Assembly (NCBI GenBank): GCA_002296185.1
Contig: DBHM01000011.1
Coordinates: forward strand, 117,495-144,261
Direction of reading: 5' to 3'
DNA from: Alphaproteobacteria bacterium UBA828
GTDB lineage: Bacteria > Pseudomonadota > Alphaproteobacteria > UBA828
DNA: 26,767 nt
Part shown: positions 1 through 7,062 of the stretch, one piece after another
How positions within the stretch are numbered: position 1 is the stretch's first letter
Layout of the letters: every line of letters begins with the position of its first letter
Translations under genes and position numbers: made by a program
The notes under the pieces: generated by a model
The model's input: only the letters and a program-made list of their open reading frames with translations
Databases searched by the model: none
Told to the model about the DNA's origin: nothing

Positions 1-256
1 AAGGGTGAAAAGGTGTGGTAAGAGCGCACCGCACGAACGGTAACGTTCGTGGCAAGGTAAACCCCACCGAGAGCAAGACCAAATAGGGATGGCAAGACGA
101 AGTATTGTAATTTGCAGGCTTTTTCAAGCGAGTTTCTGCGTTAGCCGTCCGGGTAGGTTGCATGAGGCACTTGGTAACGGGTGTCCAAGATGAATAGTCG
201 TCAGCATTGTGGTTTTTCCATTTGCGACAGAACCCGGCTTATAGGCTATCTGGCAA
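1..256 (+). ncRNA. rnpB: RNase P RNA (catalytic RNA), 3' part, 5' end outside window
   Basis: This is the RNA subunit of ribonuclease P, the ribozyme that trims the 5' leader from pre-tRNAs. It is recognised by conserved bacterial type A blocks. One starts around base 52 (GGCAAGGTAAACCCCACCG), and GAGCAAGACCAAATAGGG follows at about 70-87. Near the 3' end, ACAGAACCCGGCTTATAGGC lies at 227-246; it contains the universally conserved segment forming one strand of helix P4. The text resembles alphaproteobacterial RNase P RNAs. The 5' part (P1 to the first strand of P4) is missing because the window starts inside the gene. The 3' end near 256 is estimated from the usual distance after the CGGCTTA block. 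No clear hairpin plus U-tract terminator follows. Location upstream of mraZ is common in Alphaproteobacteria. Confidence 0.93.
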
Positions 257-326
257 TTTAATTTTGTTTCAGCTCATTTAAATCAAAGTAATACAAATCT
301 AACATTAGCAAGATGAACATTAATAA

Positions 327-345
327 TAGAACAAAAAATGAACAT
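327..345 (+). promoter_or_regulatory. Putative LexA (SOS) box 1, copy 1 of a 19-base direct repeat
   Basis: The 19 bases tagaacaaaaaatgaacat contain GAAC (329-332), seven bases, then GAAC (340-343). GAAC-N7-GAAC is the reverse complement of GTTC-N7-GTTC, the known LexA recognition pattern of Alphaproteobacteria. A further GAAC half-site lies at 315-318 but at the wrong spacing. An identical copy sits 45 bases downstream. LexA binding is inferred from the pattern; which promoter it would control is not clear. Confidence 0.5.
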
Positions 346-371
346 CATTGAATATCAGGGGCACTTGAAAG

Positions 372-390
372 TAGAACAAAAAATGAACAT
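372..390 (+). promoter_or_regulatory. Putative LexA (SOS) box 2, copy 2 of the 19-base direct repeat
   Basis: This is an exact copy of the repeat at 327-345, with GAAC at 374-377 and 385-388 separated by seven bases. The identity stops sharply at both ends of the 19 bases, so what is conserved is close to the LexA-like core and not a long duplication. It lies about 125 bases upstream of the -35 box proposed for mraZ. That is too far for simple blocking of that promoter, so it may serve an upstream promoter reading into mraZ. Confidence 0.5.
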
Positions 391-490
391 ATTTTTTTAA
401 CTCAGAGTGAATCCTCTCCCAGTATTTATTTAAGTTATTTTATTTAAAAATTTGGTAGCTTGAAATGTATTATGCATCTCTGAAAGACCT

Positions 491-510
491 GTAAATACTT
501 ACTTATTTAC
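491..510. repeat. Inverted repeat next to the mraZ -35 box
   Basis: GTAAATA (491-497) and TATTTAC (504-510) are perfect reverse complements separated by six bases. The dyad ends one base before TTGACG at 512. The position just upstream of a -35 element suits an activator or repressor operator; the binding protein is unknown. It is AT-rich, so chance occurrence cannot be excluded. Confidence 0.4.
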
Positions 511-511
511 A

Positions 512-540
512 TTGACGACCATATTTACCCATGATATCCC
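512..540 (+). promoter_or_regulatory. Putative sigma70 promoter of the dcw operon (upstream of mraZ)
   Basis: TTGACG at 512-517 matches five of six consensus -35 bases. At a 17-base spacing the -10 hexamer would be TATCCC (535-540), a weak match, as expected for a regulated promoter. Transcription would start near 547, giving a leader of about 75 bases before mraZ. The CCCAT operator array covers the spacer, the -10 and the start point. Other -10 choices are possible. Confidence 0.45.
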
Positions 541-552
541 ATATTGTCCCAT
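518..552 (-). promoter_or_regulatory. MraZ operator: 10-base-phased TGGG repeats
   Basis: On the plus strand CCCAT occurs at 528-532, 538-542 and 548-552, with an imperfect ACCAT at 518-522, each unit starting exactly 10 bases after the last. Read on the minus strand these are TGGGN units separated by five-base spacers, the arrangement known to be bound by MraZ in Escherichia coli. The array lies 71 bases upstream of the mraZ start and overlaps the proposed core promoter, which fits autorepression of mraZ and the whole dcw operon. The match in unit, spacing and location makes this a strong prediction. Confidence 0.8.
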
Positions 553-623
553 ATTGCGGGGGTTAGCTGCCCTCAATAGATTGAATAGATGGGGCGACGT
601 ATCGGTATGCGGGAGTAGCATCT

Positions 624-1100
624 GTGGCGTTGTTTACAGGAAACATAATTAACAAGTTAGACCGAAAGGGGCGTGTCTCTGTTCCTGCTAGCTTTCGTGC
701 GGCAATACCAAATAATAGTTTTCACGGGATTGCTGCTTATCCAGCTCCAGACGGCGCGGCTGCCATAGAGTGCTCAGGTATGGAAGCACTCGAAAAGTTA
801 TCTACTAGATTTTCTAATGCAAATCCTTTCTCTCCGGAATTTCGTAACGCCAGACTGGCCTTATTTTCTAATGTTGATCAGCTACCGTTTGATGGAGAGG
901 GGCGTATTTTATTACCAGCTAGACTTATCGAAAAAGCTAACCTTGAAATAAACGTTGCCTTCGTTGGTTTAGGGGAAACGTTCCAAATTTGGGAGCCGTC
1001 TGCATTTGAGAAGGCTCGTGAAAAAGCGATGGAACGGGCTTACCAAGAACTTGCTCAACTTGACCTGCCTCCTGCTATGGACTCAGGAGATTCAAAATGA
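624..1100 (+). CDS. mraZ: Transcriptional regulator MraZ
   Basis: DNA-binding regulator of the dcw cluster, conserved as its first gene. The 158-residue product has two SpoVT/AbrB-like (MraZ) domains, each with the D-x-x-x-R signature. The first is DRKGRVSVP near residues 13-21, after the typical start MALFTGN. The second is DGEGRILLP near residues 90-98. The family forms a ring-shaped oligomer whose subunits contact successive TGGG repeats, and such repeats lie just upstream at 518-552, so autoregulation is likely. The start is GTG, chosen because GGGAG at 611-615 lies eight bases before it and because the protein then begins exactly as family members do. The stop overlaps the rsmH start by four bases (ATGA). 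Confidence 0.97.
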   Translation: MALFTGNIINKLDRKGRVSVPASFRAAIPNNSFHGIAAYPAPDGAAAIECSGMEALEKLSTRFSNANPFSPEFRNARLALFSNVDQLPFDGEGRILLPARLIEKANLEINVAFVGLGETFQIWEPSAFEKAREKAMERAYQELAQLDLPPAMDSGDSK

Positions 1101-2083
1101 AAACTGATTCTAGTATTACAGCGCATACCCAAACCCATATTCCTGTGATGCTACCTGAGGTTATTGCAATACTTGATCCCAAGCCTGGTGGTATTTATGT
1201 CGATGGAACTTTTGGTTCTGGTGGTTATGCGCGTGCAATACTTGATTCAACGGCATGTAAAATAATTGGTATTGATCGTGATCCTTCAGCTATTGCCGCT
1301 GCGAGAACAATGTATGACGAATACAATGGACGTTTATGTTTGAAAGAAGGAAGAATTTCAGACATGGAGGCTATAGTAAATTCAGAGACAACAGAGCAGG
1401 TGGACGGAGTGGCTCTTGATCTTGGGGTTTCTTCAACACAGTTAAATGATAGGGCTCGCGGATTTTCATTTATCTTAGATGGACCTCTTGACATGAGGAT
1501 GGGTAGATCAGAAGAAACCGCTGCTGATATTGTCAATTTAAGAACAGAAAAAGACCTTATAAAAATTTTAAGAAACTACGGAGAAGAGCGATATGCAAAA
1601 AGGATTGCTTTAGCTATATGCGAGAATAGACGTAAATCCCCAATCAGGACCACATCCCAGTTAGCTGAAATTGTTAGAAAGGTGCTTAGTGGTAAAAATA
1701 GTTCAATTGACCAGGCCACTCGAACGTTTCAGGCATTACGGATTGCGGTAAATGATGAGATTAATCAATTAAAGTGCGCCTTAATTGCTGCGGAGAGATT
1801 ATTGAAGAGCGGGGGTCGTTTAGCTGTGGTTTCCTTTCACTCCTTAGAGGACAGGGAAGTAAAAAATTTCTTAAAGTCAAGGAGTGGTCTTTCATCGAGA
1901 GCAAATCGTCACATTCCTGAGTTTGCCACAAAAATGCCTGATCCCTCATTTAATCTTATTTCTCGTGGGGTATACAAGCCAACTAGCGAAGAAGTGGCCA
2001 CTAACCCAAGAGCTAGATCTGCGCGTCTAAGAGGGGCTCAGCGTACTTGTGCTGCAGCTATTTCTGAGGAGATGATTATATGA
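1097..2083 (+). CDS. rsmH: 16S rRNA (cytosine(1402)-N(4))-methyltransferase RsmH
   Basis: Cytoplasmic SAM-dependent enzyme (formerly MraW) that N4-methylates C1402 in the decoding centre of 16S rRNA. The 328-residue length is normal. Visible family motifs are HIPVML (14-19); the SAM-binding DGTFGSGGYA loop (36-45), which differs slightly from the common DxTxGxGGH form; LGVSSTQLNDRARGFSF in the middle; and the C-terminal SFHSLEDREVKNFL. The start ATG overlaps the mraZ stop and has AGGAGA seven bases upstream (1085-1090), so translation is probably coupled. Its own stop overlaps ftsL in the same ATGA fashion. The enzyme has no direct role in wall synthesis, but its place as second gene in the cluster is conserved across bacteria. 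Confidence 0.97.
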   Translation: MKTDSSITAHTQTHIPVMLPEVIAILDPKPGGIYVDGTFGSGGYARAILDSTACKIIGIDRDPSAIAAARTMYDEYNGRLCLKEGRISDMEAIVNSETTEQVDGVALDLGVSSTQLNDRARGFSFILDGPLDMRMGRSEETAADIVNLRTEKDLIKILRNYGEERYAKRIALAICENRRKSPIRTTSQLAEIVRKVLSGKNSSIDQATRTFQALRIAVNDEINQLKCALIAAERLLKSGGRLAVVSFHSLEDREVKNFLKSRSGLSSRANRHIPEFATKMPDPSFNLISRGVYKPTSEEVATNPRARSARLRGAQRTCAAAISEEMII

Positions 2084-2373
2084 TTCGTCCAAGAGTTATT
2101 TTATGGATTGGTCTAGCAGCAATAGTTGGCGTTAGTCTTTTTGTTGTCAAATATGAAGTGCAGAGTCTAGATGAGCACCTTTTAGGTTTAGAAAAAGAAA
2201 AACTTGTAACTGAAAGATCTATACATGTTTTAGAGGCAGAATGGGCCCATTTAAATCACCCTGAAAGACTTGAAAGGTTGGCAAAAAAATATCTCAATTT
2301 ACATCCTGCCAACCCTAAACAGCTAATTGTATATGACTCGGTAGATTATATTTCGAGGTTAGGCAATGAGTGA
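2080..2373 (+). CDS. ftsL: Cell division protein FtsL
   Basis: Small bitopic inner-membrane protein of the FtsQLB complex, which activates FtsWI at the septum. The product is 97 residues: a short basic N-terminus (MIRPR), one membrane segment at about 6-24, and a periplasmic helical part (about 28-68) expected to form a coiled coil with FtsB. The C-terminal stretch with EAEWAHLNHPERLERLAKKYL is the family hallmark. GAGGAG lies upstream of the ATG, and the start overlaps rsmH by four bases. The FtsB partner is not encoded in this window. Sequence conservation in this family is low, but motif, size and position between rsmH and ftsI leave little doubt. Confidence 0.93.
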   Translation: MIRPRVILWIGLAAIVGVSLFVVKYEVQSLDEHLLGLEKEKLVTERSIHVLEAEWAHLNHPERLERLAKKYLNLHPANPKQLIVYDSVDYISRLGNE

Positions 2374-4153
2374 CTTAATTACAAAGTCATGGAAGCATGG
2401 TGGGGAAGAGGGCAGTGAATATTCTGCTGTCGATTCCGGGTCTTTTGGAAAAAACAAATCCAGGCGACCTCTAGAATTGGCAAGAACTCGTCTAATTGTC
2501 GCGGGGTTTATGTTTACCGCGTGTTTTTTGTTGCTTGCAACGCGAATTATTGACTTATCCCTTATTGGAGCTGATTCTCAGATTATATCTTCAAATCATG
2601 GCTCATCATCTAAGCTAACATTAGAACGACGTGATATTGTTGATAGAAATAATATAGTTTTAGCTACTAATCTTCCTTTTGAATCTCTTTATGTAGATCC
2701 GTCGAAGGTCCTGGAGCCTGAAATTGCCTTAGCTAAGATAAAAAATATCTTACCCCAGATAGATGAAAAATCTTTGCTCAGGCAGATCAATAGTGGAGGA
2801 ACTTTCCATTGGGTCAAGCGTGGTTTGACGCCTAATCAAATTTGGAAAATTAATAATCTTGGTCTTCCTGGATTTATATTTAAAAAAGAAGAGAAGCGCG
2901 TTTACCCACACGGAACATTGTTTGCTCATGTTCTTGGTTATACTGATCCTGATAATAAAGGCATATCAGGAATCGAGTCTGGGTTAGATTCTAAACTAAA
3001 GGGAAAGAATCATAATGATACTAGCCCTTTAATGTTATCACTTGATGTTCGTATTCAGCATGCTCTAGTGATCGAGTTAAGTGAGGCAATGGCTATTTTT
3101 AAAGCTAAGGGCTCTTCGGGCATTGTTATGGACGTTGATAGTGGTGAAATTATTGCTTTGGCTAGCCTCCCTGCTTTTGACCCAAACCTCCATGGAGAAA
3201 GTTCAAAAAACGAAAAGTTTAATAGGGCAACACTCGGTGTCTATGAGCTTGGTTCAGTATTTAAGGCATTTAATACTGCTTTAGCTCTCGACTCAGGCAT
3301 TGTTTCATTAGACGATAAATATGATGCTACCAAGCCTTTAAGGGCATCAAAATATCTTATTAGGGATGATCATCCTGAAAATAGATGGCTGAATGTATCA
3401 GAGATCTTTATCCATTCTTCCAATATAGGTTCAGCTCAAATAGCAAAAGACCTAGGTACTGAGAATCAGAGAGAATTCCTCTCAAGACTTGGAATGCTTA
3501 ATTCAGTGAATCTAGAAATTCCTGAAGTTGCAAAACCTCTTTCACCAAGACCTTGGCGACCGCTCAATACTATGACCGTTTCATATGGGCATGGTATATC
3601 TGTAACACCTTTACACGCACTAAATGGATTTGCCTCGTTAGTGAATGGTGGCTTAAAAAGAGAGCCAACTTTACTTAAACGAAATTCTTTTGCTGATCCT
3701 ACAGAAGCAAGTCGCATTATAAGTTTGGATACATCAGATCTAATGCGAAAACTTCTATATCGAGCTGTGACTGAAGGGACTGGTGGGAGTGCGCGTGTTG
3801 AAGGTTATCTTGTAGGCGGAAAGACGGGTACTGCAGAAAAGGCAATTCCGGGTGGTTATAAAAAAGATGCGGTAATTTCGACATTTATTGCTGCATTTCC
3901 CATAGATAAACCACGCTATGCAGTAATAGTGAGTTTAGATGAGCCTAAGGGCAACAAGGCAACTTTTAATCATGCTGGAGCCGGTTGGACAGCTGCGCCA
4001 ACTGTTGGGCGAATAATTAGCCGTATAGGGCCTCTTCTTGGAGTTGAATCTATTAATCCGCCTAATATTGAATCTGAAGATCCCAATATTGTGCGTCCAG
4101 TTAAAAATATTTTAAGGACAAAATTTATAAGGGGTGAAAGTGCAACTTTCTGA
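2366..4153 (+). CDS. ftsI: Septal peptidoglycan transpeptidase FtsI (PBP3)
   Basis: Class B penicillin-binding protein that crosslinks septal peptidoglycan together with the FtsW polymerase. The 595-residue product has a cytoplasmic tail of about 43 residues, one membrane anchor (about 44-65), a pedestal domain containing the usual LERRDIVDRN motif (86-95), and a transpeptidase domain. All three active-site motifs are present: SVFK with the acylated serine (297-300), SSN (351-353) and KTG (486-488). The gene overlaps ftsL by eight bases; the Shine-Dalgarno sequence (GAGG at 2355-2358) is modest, which fits coupling to ftsL. The 3' end overlaps murE. Beta-lactams targeting PBP3 would be expected to act here. 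Confidence 0.96.
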   Translation: MSDLITKSWKHGGEEGSEYSAVDSGSFGKNKSRRPLELARTRLIVAGFMFTACFLLLATRIIDLSLIGADSQIISSNHGSSSKLTLERRDIVDRNNIVLATNLPFESLYVDPSKVLEPEIALAKIKNILPQIDEKSLLRQINSGGTFHWVKRGLTPNQIWKINNLGLPGFIFKKEEKRVYPHGTLFAHVLGYTDPDNKGISGIESGLDSKLKGKNHNDTSPLMLSLDVRIQHALVIELSEAMAIFKAKGSSGIVMDVDSGEIIALASLPAFDPNLHGESSKNEKFNRATLGVYELGSVFKAFNTALALDSGIVSLDDKYDATKPLRASKYLIRDDHPENRWLNVSEIFIHSSNIGSAQIAKDLGTENQREFLSRLGMLNSVNLEIPEVAKPLSPRPWRPLNTMTVSYGHGISVTPLHALNGFASLVNGGLKREPTLLKRNSFADPTEASRIISLDTSDLMRKLLYRAVTEGTGGSARVEGYLVGGKTGTAEKAIPGGYKKDAVISTFIAAFPIDKPRYAVIVSLDEPKGNKATFNHAGAGWTAAPTVGRIISRIGPLLGVESINPPNIESEDPNIVRPVKNILRTKFIRGESATF

Positions 4154-5606
4154 ACTTTTATCAAAAAATACTGTGCCCGCAGGCACCTTTTATAATTTAG
4201 ATATAAAGGGTTTAACTTCGGATAGTCGGCAAGTGCGTCCTGGATATTTATTTGCAGCATTTAAAGGTAGCTTAACCAACGGAGAGTGTTTTATTCAGGA
4301 CGCAATAGAGCAAGGTGCTGTAGCTATACTCGTCTCTGATGAACTGGAAAGTAATCCTGATAAAGAATCTGCTGTTTTTTTATCTGATTCAAACCCAAGG
4401 CGTAAATTTTCTATAATGGCTTCTCGTTTCTATAAGGTGCAGCCTAAGTCTATCGTAGCCGTTACTGGAACTAATGGAAAAAGTTCGGTAGCACATTTCA
4501 CGCAGCAGATTTGGGATCAAGCAGGATTTAACGCAGCGAGTATAGGAACACTTGGTGTTAAAAGTAATAAACGTAAACAAGAATTAGAACTAACAACTCC
4601 AGATTCAGTCACTCTATTTAAAACTCTCTCTGAGTTAGCGGATGATGGAATTAGTAATGTAATTATTGAGGCTTCTAGCCATGGAATACACCAATATAGA
4701 TTAGATGGCGCTAATATATGTGCTGCAGCATACTTAAATTTGGCTCATGACCATCTTGACTATCACTATGACTCAGAATCTTACCTGAACGCTAAGGCGG
4801 GCTTATTTCGTCGAATAGTCAATTCGGAAGGGACTGCTGTAATAAATTCAGACGATAGTGCTTACAAAAAGATGAGAAATATTTGCTCAGCACGTTCACT
4901 AAAAATCATCACATTTGGTAGTAAAGACGCAGACCTAAGACTTATAGAAAATCGTGTGAATAATATAGGTCAGGTTATGACCATAAATTGTTTCGGGGAT
5001 ATGTATGAGATTAATTCATCATTACCCGGGCGATTTCAGGCTTATAATATGTTGGCTTCTTTGGGGTTGGCTATTGCTACTGGTGTTTCAACCAAAAAAG
5101 CTATTAAAGCCTTAGAGACTCTTAAAGGTGTGCCGGGTAGATTGGAGCTTATTGCAAAGCGTTCTAATGGTGCACCAATATTTGTTGATTATGCACATAC
5201 GCCAGACGCTCTTGATGTTGTATTAAAAACACTTCGGTCATTAGTATCTGGGCGTGTCATCCTCGTTTTTGGTTGTGGAGGTGATAGGGATAAGAATAAA
5301 CGTATTTCAATGGGGTCTATTGCTTCCAAAAATGCAAACTTAGTAATAGTTACTGATGATAACCCTCGCACAGAAGATCCTAAACTGATAAGAGCTGAAA
5401 TTTTAGCGGCTTGTCCTGGCGCCTTAGAAATTGAGGATCGAGCGCAAGCAATTTATAGTGCTATCTCAAGTCTAAATGATAATGACTTACTCCTTGTAGC
5501 TGGTAAAGGTCACGAAATAGGTCAAATAATTGGCCGTAAGATTACTCCGTTTAATGACGCGGAAATAATCATATCTTCACTCCAGGCCATAAATGAGGGT
5601 ATTTAA
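4140..5606 (+). CDS. murE: UDP-MurNAc-L-Ala-D-Glu:meso-diaminopimelate ligase MurE
   Basis: Cytoplasmic ATP-dependent Mur ligase adding the third stem residue. The P-loop TGTNGKSS lies at about 109-116. The DNPR motif (about 407-410) is the known signature for meso-diaminopimelate rather than lysine, so the wall is predicted to be the Gram-negative DAP type. Length is 488 residues. I placed the start at GTG 4140 because AAGGGG (4129-4134) lies five bases before it. An in-frame GTG at 4134 would add two residues but would overlap its own ribosome binding site. It overlaps ftsI by 14 bases, and its TAA stop shares one base with the murF ATG. Confidence 0.96.
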   Translation: MQLSELLSKNTVPAGTFYNLDIKGLTSDSRQVRPGYLFAAFKGSLTNGECFIQDAIEQGAVAILVSDELESNPDKESAVFLSDSNPRRKFSIMASRFYKVQPKSIVAVTGTNGKSSVAHFTQQIWDQAGFNAASIGTLGVKSNKRKQELELTTPDSVTLFKTLSELADDGISNVIIEASSHGIHQYRLDGANICAAAYLNLAHDHLDYHYDSESYLNAKAGLFRRIVNSEGTAVINSDDSAYKKMRNICSARSLKIITFGSKDADLRLIENRVNNIGQVMTINCFGDMYEINSSLPGRFQAYNMLASLGLAIATGVSTKKAIKALETLKGVPGRLELIAKRSNGAPIFVDYAHTPDALDVVLKTLRSLVSGRVILVFGCGGDRDKNKRISMGSIASKNANLVIVTDDNPRTEDPKLIRAEILAACPGALEIEDRAQAIYSAISSLNDNDLLLVAGKGHEIGQIIGRKITPFNDAEIIISSLQAINEGI

Positions 5607-7060
5607 TGAGTGTATGTTTGACCTCAAAAAACTCTCGTCAGATATTATGGCAGGCAGTCGATGCTGCTGCCGCGACAGGCGGTAGGGCGCGTGGAGGTGT
5701 TTGGGCTGTCTCTGGTATTTCTATTGATAGTCGTGAGGTGCAGATAGGTGATCTATTCGTAGCGCTTAAGGGGCCTAATTACGATGGCCATGATTTTATT
5801 ATACAGGCTTTCAGAAATGGAGCTTCAGCAGGATTAGTAAGTAGAGTCCCGTCAAAATTAGACTCAGATATGCCTTTGATTATTGTGGATGATACAAATA
5901 TCGCACTTCGTGATTTAGCAAAAGCAGCCCGAGAACGTACTTCAGCAAAAGTGATAGCGGTTACAGGGAGTGTGGGAAAGACGGGTACTAAGGAAATGAT
6001 TGCTGCAGGGCTTGTTGAAAATGGAACAACTATTGCAAGTCTTGGTAATCAGAATAATCATATAGGAGTTCCTCTCAGTTTAGCTCGAATGCCAAAAGAC
6101 TGTAATTTTGGTGTATTTGAAGTGGGAATGAGCGCGCCCGGTGAAGTGGCGAATTTAACAAAATTAATCAGGCCACATGTTGGAATTATTACTACTGTAG
6201 AGCCGGTTCATACTGAATTTTTTAATAGTTTGGAAGCTGTTGCTGATGCAAAGGGTGAATTGTTTAGTGGTATTATAAACGAGGGTACAGCGATTATAAA
6301 TCGTGATAATTTTTTCTTCCCGCATCTTTTGGAAAAGGCACAAGCGAACGAAAATCTTAAGGTAATGAGCTTCGGCAGTTCTGAGGAATCTGACTTTAAG
6401 TTAATTGATCTGAAAACTGAAAGTGATTCTATAAATATTAAGGCAAATCTAAATGGCCAAGAAGTCGAATATATCATCAAGCTTAGAGGTCGCCATTGGG
6501 CACTAAATAGTGTTGCTGCTTTGGCTGCATCAAGTCTCGTCGGTGCAGGAATAGATAAATCTACTAAGGGATTATCAAGGGTGATGCCTATGAAGGGGCG
6601 AGGGAGTATTTTTTCTACTTCTTTCGGCGGTGGCAAAATTAGTATTATTGACGAAAGCTATAATGCAAGCCCCCCCTCTATGGAGGCCGCGCTTCAATCT
6701 CTTGGTGACTTTATCGCTGACTCTAAAAGCCGCCGTGTTGCCATACTTGGTGATATGTTGGAATTGGGAGAAAGTGAAGATCAGTACCATGCTGATTTAG
6801 CTCCAATATGTGAAAAATATAATGTTAATTTAGTTTGTACTGTAGGTCCTCTTATGGCGCACTTACATTTAGCTCTCCCGGCTTCAATTTCATCCAAGCA
6901 TTTTGCTGATCCTAAAAAGTTAATTATGTCTCTATCAAATATAATTCTAAGTGGCGATATCATCCTTGTTAAGGGTTCGAAGGGTTCAAGAGTAAGTCAG
7001 ATAATTGATTATTTGACGCCTGTTAGTGGTTCTTCATCAGCTATAGGGGCGGAAGTATAG
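5606..7060 (+). CDS. murF: UDP-MurNAc-tripeptide:D-Ala-D-Ala ligase MurF
   Basis: Cytoplasmic Mur ligase that adds the D-alanyl-D-alanine dipeptide made by Ddl, completing the UDP-MurNAc-pentapeptide. The 484-residue protein shows the N-terminal substrate-binding domain with SISIDSREVQIGDLFVALKG-like sequence (about 37-56), the ATP-binding P-loop TGSVGKTG (120-127), the central NNHIGVPLSL segment, and the C-terminal domain with DESYNASPPSM, which is characteristic of MurF. ATG overlaps the murE stop by one base (TAATG), with GAGGG a few bases upstream. Only two bases separate it from mraY. Confidence 0.96.
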   Translation: MSVCLTSKNSRQILWQAVDAAAATGGRARGGVWAVSGISIDSREVQIGDLFVALKGPNYDGHDFIIQAFRNGASAGLVSRVPSKLDSDMPLIIVDDTNIALRDLAKAARERTSAKVIAVTGSVGKTGTKEMIAAGLVENGTTIASLGNQNNHIGVPLSLARMPKDCNFGVFEVGMSAPGEVANLTKLIRPHVGIITTVEPVHTEFFNSLEAVADAKGELFSGIINEGTAIINRDNFFFPHLLEKAQANENLKVMSFGSSEESDFKLIDLKTESDSINIKANLNGQEVEYIIKLRGRHWALNSVAALAASSLVGAGIDKSTKGLSRVMPMKGRGSIFSTSFGGGKISIIDESYNASPPSMEAALQSLGDFIADSKSRRVAILGDMLELGESEDQYHADLAPICEKYNVNLVCTVGPLMAHLHLALPASISSKHFADPKKLIMSLSNIILSGDIILVKGSKGSRVSQIIDYLTPVSGSSSAIGAEV

Positions 7061-7062
7061 AA

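Larger units (their letters stand above)
257..623. other. Non-coding regulatory interval between rnpB and mraZ
   Basis: This AT-rich interval of about 370 bases holds no credible protein gene. The only open frames are tiny, such as 20 codons at 338-400 or 9 codons at 465-494, and lack a ribosome binding site. What it does hold is regulatory: two copies of a 19-base repeat carrying LexA-type boxes (327-345 and 372-390), a dyad at 491-510, a -35-like TTGACG at 512-517, and a phased CCCAT array at 518-552. After these comes an untranslated leader of about 70 bases up to the mraZ start. Confidence 0.7.

Noticed and set aside
338..400. A 20-codon open frame starting inside the first 19-base repeat and ending just after the second
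   Set aside because: No ribosome binding site, low-complexity AT-rich composition, and it simply spans both repeats. Other tiny frames at 465-494, 531-566 and 589-618 fail for the same reasons.
430..447. Possible CtrA site (TTAA twice)
   Set aside because: The two TTAA units are ten bases apart, not the seven required by the TTAA-N7-TTAA pattern.
6208..6636. A 142-codon open frame on the minus strand
   Set aside because: Antisense to murF, with no domain and composition matching a reverse-frame shadow.
6968..6980. GTTC-N5-GTTC near the end of murF as a LexA box
   Set aside because: The spacing is five, not seven, and it lies inside coding sequence.
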